A stretch of 64,000 nucleotides of DNA, from the NCBI RefSeq assembly GCF_023167465.1, contig NZ_AP025698.1, positions 1,408,763-1,472,762 of the forward strand. The letters are read 5' to 3'. A model generated the notes under the pieces. That model searched no databases and was not told the DNA's origin. It saw only the letters and a program-made list of their open reading frames with translations. Below, piece by piece: positions 18,988 to 27,240 of the stretch. Numbering within the stretch: position 1 is the stretch's first letter; each line of letters starts with the position of its first letter. The position numbers and the translations under genes were made by a program. The DNA is from Methanothermobacter tenebrarum. GTDB lineage: Archaea; Methanobacteriota; Methanobacteria; Methanobacteriales; DSM-23052.

Positions 18988-21366
18988 TCATTCTCCTTTT
19001 TTGATTTTAAAATTGATATCAACAATCTTTTTCGGACTGAATCTTAATTCCCCATTATATTCATCAAAGTTCGCATTCCCTATTACAGTCACATGCACAC
19101 CATCAAGATCCTCAACCTTATCATGTAAAGCTCCTTCATCGCCTGTCTTTTTAATAACATTCACTACTTCTTCTGTTTTCATTCCGAGCAATTTTTCGGC
19201 TTCTCTTCCAAAGAATGTTATCCTTATCTCTCCAGTCTCATCGGTGATACGAGCCGGTATTATGAGTAAGTGGCGTGGTTCATCTATTGCCTCGCAACAA
19301 ACATTGCATATGTTTTCATCACCAACTTCAAGGCGTGTATTACAACTTGGACAACGATATGATATTATCCTGTCACCATAGAGGTCTGTTAACTCCCCCG
19401 AGATTTTCACATTCTCTGATTCCTCATCAAGGTCTCTTATATTCTTATATGGGTAGACCATCTCCTCTATTTCCTCGAAACTGGGTAAATCTTCAACTTC
19501 GCCTTTGATAACTTCTATCTGGGAATTCCGGCCCAGGCTAAGTTCAATGTTCTCGTTCCTATATCTTACACTGGGGTTTTCTATCTTCACAGCATCCCCT
19601 ATGTTGAGGGGTGTTTCTGCTTTCTCATCCCATAATGTGACTCTTATGACACCTGTATCATCTGCCAACTCCATACTCCGGAGTATACCCACACCATCCT
19701 CCCTTTGAAACTCCCTGGGCTCGTAAAGGTCGATTATCCTGCCGATAACTTTTATTTTTCTGTCATCCTCTTCTATCTCATCGATTTTCTTGGTGGTGTA
19801 GATGATATCCTCAAGCTCTTCCATGCTTGGGAGTTCCTCCATGTCCTCTGGGGATGGTTTCATTATCCTTGCGGTTTTACCCGCACTCAGCTCGATGTCA
19901 TATAAGCCTATGCGGATTCTTGCATTCTCTATTTTTATAGCATCCCCTACATTTAATGAGGTGGTTGCTTTCTCATCCCATAATGTGACTCTTATGACAC
20001 CTGTATCATCTGCCAACTCCATACTCCGGAGTATACCCACACCATCCTCCCTTTGAAACTCCCTTGGGTCTCCTAAGGATAATATGCGGCCGACCACATC
20101 AACTTCCTCGCCTTCTTCCTCCATTTCTAATATTGAGGATATCTTCGCGGGTTTTAGATGTTCCCTGTACTCTTTTAGGACTTTTATGAGTCTTGTGTCC
20201 TCTTCAGGGTTTATGATTATCCTAGTGTTCCAGTTTGTGTTTATACGATGGGATGATGTATAATTGTCAAATTCAACGTTCCCTCCTTCTATTTTTATTA
20301 TATCACCCTTTTTTATGTCTAGGTCCGCGTCCTCATGCCATAGTGTTACTCTAGTGGCTCCAGTATCATCCATTATCTCGAGGGATCTTAGGGAGCCTGT
20401 TGTCCCATCAGCTCTTTCAAAGTTTATTTTATCATGGACTTTTGTAACGAGGCCGATCACGTTCACGTCTCTTTTCTCGTGGAGGTCTCCTATCTTTAAT
20501 AGTTTCTCCTCCACCTCTGGGACTTTGAAGTCGCCCTTTATAATCCTTGTAAGTCCATGGTGTGTCAGGTAAACTTCTCCTTCCCTTTTTCTTGTCTGGG
20601 CGCCTAGTACTTTTATGGCGTCACCCTCCTTCAAGGGGAGGTTTTTTATAAGTTCTGTGTCCCTGTTCCAGAGTGTGTAGGTTATCTTCCCTGTTTCGTC
20701 TTTTAGTTCCATTGATGCTACTTTGCCTTCTCTACCATTCCTTTCGAAGGTCCTTATCCTTGATATGCGTGTTATCCTCGCTATGATGTTGACTTCTTCG
20801 TCTTCTTCTCTGATATCTGCTATGGGTGTTATTTCTTCCCTGTATTCTGGGATGTTTGGGTGATCTTCTGGGTCTAATACCCTTATTGTGGCGCGGGGTT
20901 GTAGGTGTATTTCTTTTCTGCCAGCGAACCCCCCTCTCACTTGGAAGCCTTCTATTTGGATTATGTCCCCCTCTTTGAATTTTTTGAGTAACTTTATATT
21001 TGGTGTCCAGAATACTGCCCTTATCTTCCTGGTTTCATCTGCTAATAGGACATTCGCTACTTTCCCTTCTTTCCCGGCCCGGTTAATGAAGCTCCTTATA
21101 TTGGATATTCTGAGGACTCTACCTATAATTTTAAGGTTCCTATCAGCTCCTTCCATCTCCGCTATATCAGCGATCTTATATTCTCTTTCTGATAATGGTT
21201 TGTTTTCTTGGTTTAAGTATTCGCCCACTATCATATGGGCTATGTCAACATCATCCATGAAACCTACATCGTATTCTTTTTTTCTTTCCTCAAGTTGTTT
21301 TAGGAACTCTTCCTTTGAAATTTTATCTTTTATTTTCTCATATTCGTCTAATATTTCCCTTTTCAT
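18988..21366 (-). CDS. rpa: Replication protein A, single chain with multiple OB folds and a zinc finger
   Basis: Single-stranded DNA-binding protein for replication, repair and recombination. Five OB-fold domains can be followed at about residues 75-160, 190-275, 310-395, 430-520 and 550-640, each with a core like SMEL.DETG.I..TLW. A C-terminal zinc-finger OB region has CPSC...CNVCC. At 792 residues it is long for the family. OB folds 4 and 5 share a stretch identical even at the DNA level (99 bp, reported separately). It is translated just ahead of radA, giving an ssDNA-handling operon. Confidence 0.95.
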   Translation of the reverse strand: MKREILDEYEKIKDKISKEEFLKQLEERKKEYDVGFMDDVDIAHMIVGEYLNQENKPLSEREYKIADIAEMEGADRNLKIIGRVLRISNIRSFINRAGKEGKVANVLLADETRKIRAVFWTPNIKLLKKFKEGDIIQIEGFQVRGGFAGRKEIHLQPRATIRVLDPEDHPNIPEYREEITPIADIREEDEEVNIIARITRISRIRTFERNGREGKVASMELKDETGKITYTLWNRDTELIKNLPLKEGDAIKVLGAQTRKREGEVYLTHHGLTRIIKGDFKVPEVEEKLLKIGDLHEKRDVNVIGLVTKVHDKINFERADGTTGSLRSLEIMDDTGATRVTLWHEDADLDIKKGDIIKIEGGNVEFDNYTSSHRINTNWNTRIIINPEEDTRLIKVLKEYREHLKPAKISSILEMEEEGEEVDVVGRILSLGDPREFQREDGVGILRSMELADDTGVIRVTLWDEKATTSLNVGDAIKIENARIRIGLYDIELSAGKTARIMKPSPEDMEELPSMEELEDIIYTTKKIDEIEEDDRKIKVIGRIIDLYEPREFQREDGVGILRSMELADDTGVIRVTLWDEKAETPLNIGDAVKIENPSVRYRNENIELSLGRNSQIEVIKGEVEDLPSFEEIEEMVYPYKNIRDLDEESENVKISGELTDLYGDRIISYRCPSCNTRLEVGDENICNVCCEAIDEPRHLLIIPARITDETGEIRITFFGREAEKLLGMKTEEVVNVIKKTGDEGALHDKVEDLDGVHVTVIGNANFDEYNGELRFSPKKIVDINFKIKKGE
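19618..19716. repeat. 99-bp perfect direct repeat in rpa, copy 1
   Basis: Identical base for base to 19966-20064; the offset is 348 bp, exactly 116 codons. It encodes the central part of OB fold 5 (EFQREDGVGILRSMELADD and onward). Sequence outside the repeat has diverged between the two folds. Confidence 0.95.
19966..20064. repeat. 99-bp perfect direct repeat in rpa, copy 2
   Basis: Second copy of the repeat at 19618-19716, in the central part of OB fold 4. Complete identity at synonymous positions points to recent gene conversion or unequal exchange between neighbouring OB-fold modules. Confidence 0.95.
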
Positions 21367-21476
21367 CGCTGTCCCTCAATAAAATATAATCGTTCTCCAA
21401 CCTAATAAAATTGGTGAGAGAGCATGTGAAAACTATTATAATAAAAATTAATAACAAGATAATATATAAGTTTATC

Positions 21477-23309
21477 CTAACCAGGACCTGGCACCTTTAA
21501 TATTGCACCCTCTTTACAAACATCCATACAAGAACCGCATTTCAAACATTTCCCCTGGTCTATAAAATGTACTTCATCTTTCACCCCAACAATAGCATTA
21601 TTTGGACAAGCCTTTAAACATGCCATGCACCCTGTACACCGTCCCCCGTCAATGAAGTAATGCATCAACTCCCTACAATATGCCACCGGGCACCTTCCCC
21701 TAATATGCTCAACGTATTCTTCCCTGAAATATTTAAGGGTGGTGAGAACAGGATTCGGCGCCGTCTGACCGAGTCCGCAAAGCGAAGCCGCCTTAACAGC
21801 CTCGGCAACCTCATGGAGTGTTTCAACATCCCCTGGGCTCCCCTTCCCCTGGAGTATATCATCCAGGATTAAGAGCATCTGTTGGGTTCCCAGACGACAA
21901 GGCACACATTTACCACATGATTCCCTTTGTGTAAATTCAAGAAAATAGCGTGCAATTTCAACCATACAAGTATCATCTGATAATACTACAAGTCCACCCG
22001 ATCCCATGATAGCCCCCGCTGAAGTGAGCGAATCATAATCAATTTCAGTATCCACCATTGAAACTGGAAGACAACCCCCTGATGGCCCCCCAATCTGCAC
22101 AGCCTTTAAATTCCCCCCATCTTTTATACCACCCCCTATATCAAATATGACCTCCTTGAGGGTTGTGCCAAGGGGCACTTCTATGAGGCCCGTTCTTTTA
22201 ACATCTCCTACAAGTGAAAATGTTTTAGTGCCTTTACTTGATTCTGTGCCCATTGAACTGAACTGTTCGACACCTTTTTGAAATATTAATGAGATGGCTG
22301 CGAATGTTTCCACGTTATTGATTACTGTGGGCTTGCCCCATAGGCCCTTTGTTGTGGGGAATGGTGGTCTTGTCCTTGGCATGCCCCTTCGGCCTTCAAT
22401 TGATGCTATGAGAGCTGTCTCCTCACCACAGACGAAGGCGCCAGCACCCCTCTTTATGATTATCTCAATGTCTGGGAGGCCTATTTTATCCAAGTCCTCT
22501 ATTGCCTTCTCTAGTTTTTCTAAGGCGGCTGGGTATTCGGCTCTGCAGTAAATGTATGCCTTTTTGGCTTTGATTGTATGGGCTCCTATTAGTATTCCCT
22601 CAAGTACAGAGTGCGGGTCGCCTTCAAGGAGTGAACGATTCATGAAGGCGCCTGGGTCTCCTTCATCAGCGTTACATATAATATATCTCTCCTGGGAATC
22701 TGATTGTCTGCACAAGTCCCATTTTAGCCATGTTGGGAAGCCCGCCCCTCCTCTTCCACGCAAGCCTGATCTTTTAATGGCGTCTATGATTTCATCAGCT
22801 CCCATTTCAAGAGTTTTCAAAAGGCCTGTGTAGCCTCCTGTTGCAAGGTAATGGTTTATATCCTCTGGGTTTATGAGACCGCACCTTCTGAGTATTTGAC
22901 GGGATTGTGACCTCATAAAATCAGATTCGAAAAAACTACCCCCTGTTCCCGTTTCTCTTACCCATATTGTGCCTAGGATGTTCTCCTTAACTATTTCATC
23001 CCCTATGATGTTCTTTTTGATGATTTTCCTCGTGAGGTTTTTGTTCACTGGACCATAGAATACTCCTTCTCTGTTGTCTTTGAATATTCCTATGATAGGC
23101 TCTGCATAGCATGATCCTATGCATCCGACGGGTATTATCCTCGCTTTAATGTTTTCTCTGGTTATCTCATCTTCTATTACTTTTCTGATTTCATCCGCCC
23201 CTGCTGATATGCCGCATGTGGCCGAGCCTATGAGGATGGCTGGTGGTTCTCCTTGGAATATTGAATAGTATTCTTTTTTCGCTTTCTGGACGAGTTTTTC
23301 AAAGTTCAT
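21477..23309 (-). CDS. NuoF/HndC-like NAD(P)H-binding flavoprotein with extra iron-sulfur clusters
   Basis: Protein of 610 residues with an N-terminal thioredoxin-like ferredoxin domain (SATCGISAGADEI, VGCIGSCYAEP), an FMN/NADH core (GLRGRGGAGFPTWLKWDLC, CNADEGDPGAFMNRSLLEGDP), an SLBB segment, the NuoF [4Fe-4S] motif ESCGKCVPCRLG, and two C-terminal clusters (CTGCMACLKACP, CLKCGSCMDVC). This is the flavin subunit of NAD(P)-linked hydrogenases and formate dehydrogenases. It overlaps the NuoE-like gene by four bases. No hydrogenase or formate dehydrogenase large subunit is present nearby, so its partner is unknown. It would pass electrons between a pyridine nucleotide or similar carrier and ferredoxin-type centres. 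Confidence 0.88.
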   Translation of the reverse strand: MNFEKLVQKAKKEYYSIFQGEPPAILIGSATCGISAGADEIRKVIEDEITRENIKARIIPVGCIGSCYAEPIIGIFKDNREGVFYGPVNKNLTRKIIKKNIIGDEIVKENILGTIWVRETGTGGSFFESDFMRSQSRQILRRCGLINPEDINHYLATGGYTGLLKTLEMGADEIIDAIKRSGLRGRGGAGFPTWLKWDLCRQSDSQERYIICNADEGDPGAFMNRSLLEGDPHSVLEGILIGAHTIKAKKAYIYCRAEYPAALEKLEKAIEDLDKIGLPDIEIIIKRGAGAFVCGEETALIASIEGRRGMPRTRPPFPTTKGLWGKPTVINNVETFAAISLIFQKGVEQFSSMGTESSKGTKTFSLVGDVKRTGLIEVPLGTTLKEVIFDIGGGIKDGGNLKAVQIGGPSGGCLPVSMVDTEIDYDSLTSAGAIMGSGGLVVLSDDTCMVEIARYFLEFTQRESCGKCVPCRLGTQQMLLILDDILQGKGSPGDVETLHEVAEAVKAASLCGLGQTAPNPVLTTLKYFREEYVEHIRGRCPVAYCRELMHYFIDGGRCTGCMACLKACPNNAIVGVKDEVHFIDQGKCLKCGSCMDVCKEGAILKVPGPG

Positions 23310-23767
23310 GTTGACACTCTATGACCCTTTTTTGGGAGTAATCTTTTTATTTGTCTCGGTTTTATCCTTGATATTACTTTTTCGTTTATCATGGCGCATG
23401 GTGCGAGTGAGCAGCAGCCGATGCACCCTACAGCTTCTAGGGAGTATTCATGGTCTGGGGTGGTTTCACCCTCCTCTATTTTGAGGTGTCTTTTTATGGT
23501 GTCTATTATCTGGTCAGAGCCTTTTACGTGACATGCTGTGCCTGTGCAGACTGTCACATGTTTCCTACCCTTTGGTTTGAATCTGAATTGCGCATAGAAT
23601 GTTGCAATACCATAAATTTGACCCTCACTAACCCTGGTGGACTTTGAAAGTTCCCTTAGGACGTTCTCTGGTAAGTACCCATACTCTTCTTGGATGTCCT
23701 GGAGTAATGGGATGATATCCTCCCTTTTACCAGGGTGGGCTTTTAATATCTCTTTCAATTTTTGCAT
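23306..23767 (-). CDS. NuoE/HndA-like [2Fe-2S] protein
   Basis: Protein of about 153 residues of the 24-kDa thioredoxin-like [2Fe-2S] family, the usual partner of NuoF-type subunits. The N-terminal helical part (EDIIPLLQDIQEEYGYLPENVL) is followed by the four-cysteine motif CTGTACHVKGSD and GCIGCCSLAPC. The ATG at 23767 is chosen because GGGAGGT lies five bases upstream; the open frame extends eight codons further. It is translationally coupled to the NuoF-like gene by an ATGA overlap, and lies divergent to fdhD with about 90 bp between. Confidence 0.9.
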   Translation of the reverse strand: MQKLKEILKAHPGKREDIIPLLQDIQEEYGYLPENVLRELSKSTRVSEGQIYGIATFYAQFRFKPKGRKHVTVCTGTACHVKGSDQIIDTIKRHLKIEEGETTPDHEYSLEAVGCIGCCSLAPCAMINEKVISRIKPRQIKRLLPKKGHRVST

Positions 23768-23857
23768 TAATAACCTCCCAGTAGCGAACAAAGACCAGCT
23801 CCTATCAAAATTTTATTCTCTTAGCACCATATAATACCTTAGGGGAGAGGATGTTAT

Positions 23858-24607
23858 ATGCGATTATATAAGAATGTTATCGCTTTTAAGGTTGATGGGA
23901 AACCTGTTAAAGTCAAGGAAAGAATGGTTAAAGATTCAGAGATCCATCTTATAATAAATGGGGTGCTTTCAAGGCGTTTATATGTCACTCCGAGCAGTTT
24001 GAGAGAGTTTACAATAGGATACCTCCTAGGTGAAGGTTTAATCGACACACTATCCGATATAAAACTTTTAGACATAAATGGGGAGACCATAAACGTGGAA
24101 ATAAACCTAAAGGATGAAACCATAGCCAGGGAATCTGTTATAGGATCAGACAGTCTGGGCGGGTGGAGATCTAAAATAGAATCTGTAAAAAAAGTCAATT
24201 CTACATTTAGCATCACAAGTGATGAACTTTTTAGGGCTTTTGATAGGCTAGTGAAAGGGGCGAGATTATGGCAGATGACCGGCGGGGCCCATGTGGCCGC
24301 CCTTGTAGGCGCGGATAAGTTCATCCTGGCGGAGGATGTGAGCCGTCATGTTGCAGTGGATAAGATAATAGGGGCAGGTGCCCTTGATATGGTTGATTTT
24401 ACAGAAACTTTTATAGTTTATAGTGGTCGCATGCCGGCTGACATGCTCATAAAAGTTGCAAGGGTGGGTATACCTATAATAGCTTCAAATGCTGCTCCAA
24501 CATATTCAGGTTACAGGGTTGCGGTGGATGCTGGTCTTACCATGGTAGGATTTGTAAGGGATGGACGATTTAATATTTACACCCACCCTGAGAGGATAAA
24601 GATCTGA
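23858..24607 (+). CDS. fdhD: FdhD-family formate dehydrogenase accessory protein lacking cysteine
   Basis: FdhD in E. coli passes sulfur from IscS to the molybdenum or tungsten pterin cofactor of formate dehydrogenase. Family segments are clear over 249 residues: VTPSSLREFTIGYLLGEGL, MTGGAHVAALV, AEDVSRHVAVDKIIG and YSGRMPADMLIKVARVGIPII. However, the protein contains no cysteine at all; the region where sulfur-carrying cysteines are expected reads SDSLGGW. It may therefore bind cofactor or chaperone a dehydrogenase without persulfide relay. The ATG has AGGGGAGAGG seven bases upstream. It is divergent from the NuoE/NuoF pair; candidate client enzymes include formylmethanofuran dehydrogenase or formate dehydrogenase elsewhere. 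Confidence 0.9.
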   Translation: MRLYKNVIAFKVDGKPVKVKERMVKDSEIHLIINGVLSRRLYVTPSSLREFTIGYLLGEGLIDTLSDIKLLDINGETINVEINLKDETIARESVIGSDSLGGWRSKIESVKKVNSTFSITSDELFRAFDRLVKGARLWQMTGGAHVAALVGADKFILAEDVSRHVAVDKIIGAGALDMVDFTETFIVYSGRMPADMLIKVARVGIPIIASNAAPTYSGYRVAVDAGLTMVGFVRDGRFNIYTHPERIKI

Positions 24608-24637
24608 GCTGGATAATCCTAACACAAGGATAACTAA

Positions 24638-24673
24638 CTCCCCCGATCATCCCAAAATTGTGTGGGGGTTTTC
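24638..24673 (+). terminator. Hairpin with T run after fdhD
   Basis: CCCCC at 24640-24644 pairs with GGGGG at 24664-24668, followed directly by TTTT. It lies between the convergent ends of fdhD and hxlB and overlaps the hxlB stop. Confidence 0.5.
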
Positions 24674-25265
24674 ATTCGAAAACGTCATGCATTTCTTTCA
24701 TGTCTTCTTCTCTTTTATTTAATTTATCCATTAGCTCTGCTATTAGCCCATCTAGGAATACTAGAGCCGACACCTCGAATAGCGTCCCTAGGGGTGCTTT
24801 TGAGTGATGTTCACCCTTCATCTGTCTTTTTATATAATTTTGTTCGCCATCTATTTTAGTTCTCCCTTTTATGGTTACGGTAAGATCCGCGATCTCTGAA
24901 AGGGATGATTTTGGATATGATGTTATGGCAACCACCTTCGAACCTCTATCCTTGGCTATATTAGCCGCTTTTATGATGTAACTTGTCTCCCCCGACCCTG
25001 AAATCGCTATTAGACAATCATCCTCTTTTATGGCTGGGGTTATGGTTTCTCCAACCACGAATACATTCATGCCCAGGTGCATTAGCCTCATTGCAAAGGC
25101 CTTTGCCACCAGCCCTGAACGTCCCAATCCGATCACAAATATCCTCTTAGAGGATGTTAAGACTTCAATCAATCTTTCTATGGTTTTTTCATTTATACTC
25201 TCTGAAACTTCCTGGATATTTTTAGTGATTAACTTGATAGCTTCTTTTATTATCAACCTTCGCAC
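24672..25265 (-). CDS. hxlB: 6-phospho-3-hexuloisomerase
   Basis: SIS-domain isomerase interconverting hexulose-6-phosphate and fructose-6-phosphate. In archaea without the oxidative pentose phosphate pathway, the reverse ribulose monophosphate route uses it with hexulose-phosphate synthase to supply ribulose-5-phosphate. The protein has 197 residues; it shows FVIGLGRSGLVAKAFAMRLMHLG, the SIS motif CLIAISGSGETSYI, and EQNYIKRQMKGEHHSKAPLGTLFE typical of PHI. The partner synthase is not in the window. The GTG at 25265 is used; a TTG at 25256 with GGTG ahead is an equal candidate. Confidence 0.9.
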   Translation of the reverse strand: MRRLIIKEAIKLITKNIQEVSESINEKTIERLIEVLTSSKRIFVIGLGRSGLVAKAFAMRLMHLGMNVFVVGETITPAIKEDDCLIAISGSGETSYIIKAANIAKDRGSKVVAITSYPKSSLSEIADLTVTIKGRTKIDGEQNYIKRQMKGEHHSKAPLGTLFEVSALVFLDGLIAELMDKLNKREEDMKEMHDVFE

Positions 25266-25328
25266 CCTACCCCCTTTTTTATAGGATAAAATCTCTAATT
25301 ACATTTATAAGATTTGGTTTAAATCCAT

Positions 25329-25348
25329 TATAAAAAATTTTATAATCC
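25329..25348. promoter_or_regulatory. Near-palindromic AT element before the LysR-like gene
   Basis: The two ten-base halves ATTATAAAAA and ATTTTATAAT are inverse complements at nine of ten positions. The element ends one base before the first ATG of the regulator, with no ribosome site between, so it may combine TATA box and autoregulatory operator for a leaderless or nearly leaderless transcript. Confidence 0.4.
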
Positions 25349-25349
25349 T

Positions 25350-26210
25350 ATGATTAGTATGAAAGAAAAACCAATTATTGGGATTTCCATAGATGGTGTT
25401 GAATTAGACCACAAATTACTCCAAATGCTAGAATGGATTTCAAGAACATGCTCCCAGAGAAAAGCGGCAAAAAAAGTTGGTATAACAGTCCAAGTATTTA
25501 ATAGGCGCATACTAAAATTTGAGGATAAACTAGGATTCAAGTTAGTTAAAAGTAGTAAAAGCGGTTCTGAACTCACACCAGAAGGTGCCAGGACCCTTAA
25601 AAAATACCATGAATACAGAAACCTCCTAAAAGAGAGTGAAAGGATCCTGATAGCAGCAGGTTACATATCCTCACAGCTTATAAGGGCGCTAATTGAAGCC
25701 TATGGATTAGACGCGGCACTATACACTTGCAGCGACGATGAAGCATTCCACCTCTCAAAAAAATGCAGATTAGACCTAATAGCCCTAGACGATCCACTCA
25801 TAGCATTCAGGAACAACCTAGACTTCATACCAATCGCCTACGACCACCTAACACTCATACCCGGAGACAAAATCCAAAACATCAAAGAACTTAACAATGC
25901 CAACTTCGTCGCCGTAGAAAACTCCTCACAAAGACTAGCCTGGAGAATATTAAGAGAAAACAGCATAAAATTTAAGATCACAAAAAAGGTTAAATCACCC
26001 TTTGAAGCATTCCAGATAGTCCAAGATAACCCAAAACTTTACACCTTCCTAAACGCGAGCAAATTCCCAGGAAACAACATACTAAAGGATGAAACAAGAC
26101 ACGTGATAAGCATAATACCATTCAACGAACGCATAAAAGACTTCATAGACTTCATATCCAACAAAGGACAATCCACAATCCAAAAAGAAGGATTTGAAAA
26201 AATCAACTAA
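25350..26210 (+). CDS. LysR-like transcriptional regulator with ligand-binding domain
   Basis: Protein of 286 residues. The N-terminal part (about 20-85) is a LysR/ModE-type winged helix: MLEWISRTCSQRKAAKKVGITVQVFNRRILKFEDKLGF, ending LTPEGARTLKKY. The remainder resembles a periplasmic-binding-protein fold, with SDDEAFHLSKKCRLDLIALDD and a later domain, so it probably senses a small ligand. The ligand is unknown. Two ATGs (25350 and 25359) are possible starts; neither has a ribosome site. It precedes pfkB, thiC and lysS on the same strand and could regulate them. Confidence 0.8.
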   Translation: MISMKEKPIIGISIDGVELDHKLLQMLEWISRTCSQRKAAKKVGITVQVFNRRILKFEDKLGFKLVKSSKSGSELTPEGARTLKKYHEYRNLLKESERILIAAGYISSQLIRALIEAYGLDAALYTCSDDEAFHLSKKCRLDLIALDDPLIAFRNNLDFIPIAYDHLTLIPGDKIQNIKELNNANFVAVENSSQRLAWRILRENSIKFKITKKVKSPFEAFQIVQDNPKLYTFLNASKFPGNNILKDETRHVISIIPFNERIKDFIDFISNKGQSTIQKEGFEKIN

Positions 26211-26300
26211 CAAAGTGAAAGATTAATATAACCAACAACCAAATACCCCAAACACACCAGATAATAATCTATTCTCCCAACCACTTACAAGGTGATTTTT

Positions 26301-27233
26301 TTGAACAAAAGAGACCTACTAGCCATCGGACACACAGCCATCGACTATATAATACAAATAGATGAATTCCCACCACCCAACTCCTCAGTAACCATAAAAA
26401 AAATGAAAAAAATGCACGGCGGCGCCGCTGCAAACGTCGCAATAGTCGGATCATCCCTCAACCTCAAAACCTCACTAGTATCAGCAGTAGGAGGAGACTT
26501 CATAGGATCAGAATACCACAAAAAATTGAAAAAATTCAAAATAAACACAGATTCCCTGATCATCATCGAAGACGAAAGCACACCCACAGCATTCATAATG
26601 ACAAACTCCAAAAAAGACCAGATAAGCTACTTCTACTGGGGAGCGGCAAAAAACTTCAAAAACACTGAAGCACCATACAATACAATACAAGAAGCCCGAG
26701 CAGTCCACCTCGCCACAGGCGACCCATCATTCAACGGCAAATGTGGAGAAATCGCACAAAAAGAAGACAAACTCATATCCTTCGACCCCGGACAAGACCT
26801 CCACCTCTACACAAAAAAACAACTAGAAAAAGTAATAAGATTAACCGACATACTATTCGGCAACCACTTCGAAATAGACAGAATCCAAAAAAGACTCTCA
26901 ATGAACATAAAAAAACTACAAGAAATCGGCCCACATATAATCGTGAAAACCTATGGAAAACAAGGAAGCATAATCTACGCAGAAGAAAAAATAAAAATAG
27001 GCGCCGTAGTCCGCAAAGCAACCGACCCCACCGGCGCCGGAGACTCATACCGTGCAGGTTTCCTACGAGCCTACCTCGAAGGGGCCGACCTTGAAACATG
27101 TGGAAAATTCGCATCCACAGTAGCATCATTCATAGTGGAAGCCGAAGGCACACAAACCAACATACCAGACTACAAAATGGTAAAAAATCGGTACGAAAAC
27201 TATTGGAATGAAAAACTAAAACTCAGAGGGTGA
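26301..27233 (+). CDS. PfkB-family carbohydrate/nucleoside kinase
   Basis: Ribokinase-fold kinase of about 310 residues. GHTAIDYIIQIDEFPPPNS opens the fold, the first signature MHGGAAANVAIVGSSLNLK lies near residue 40, and the second signature DPTGAGDSYRAGF contains the catalytic aspartate. Methanogen relatives include nucleoside kinases such as MJ0406, but the substrate is not certain. The start is TTG at 26301, five bases after GGTGA; the in-frame GTG at 26292 is inside that site. Codon third positions are strongly A and C. It ends seven bases before thiC, suggesting one transcript, so a thiamine precursor is a possible substrate (inference). Confidence 0.85.
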   Translation: MNKRDLLAIGHTAIDYIIQIDEFPPPNSSVTIKKMKKMHGGAAANVAIVGSSLNLKTSLVSAVGGDFIGSEYHKKLKKFKINTDSLIIIEDESTPTAFIMTNSKKDQISYFYWGAAKNFKNTEAPYNTIQEARAVHLATGDPSFNGKCGEIAQKEDKLISFDPGQDLHLYTKKQLEKVIRLTDILFGNHFEIDRIQKRLSMNIKKLQEIGPHIIVKTYGKQGSIIYAEEKIKIGAVVRKATDPTGAGDSYRAGFLRAYLEGADLETCGKFASTVASFIVEAEGTQTNIPDYKMVKNRYENYWNEKLKLRG

Positions 27234-27240
27234 ACATCCC

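Noticed and set aside
22600..23300. Selenoprotein or HndD fusion in the NuoF-like gene
   Set aside because: No in-frame TGA and no hydrogenase H-cluster motifs; the gene is a plain NuoF type with C-terminal ferredoxin clusters.
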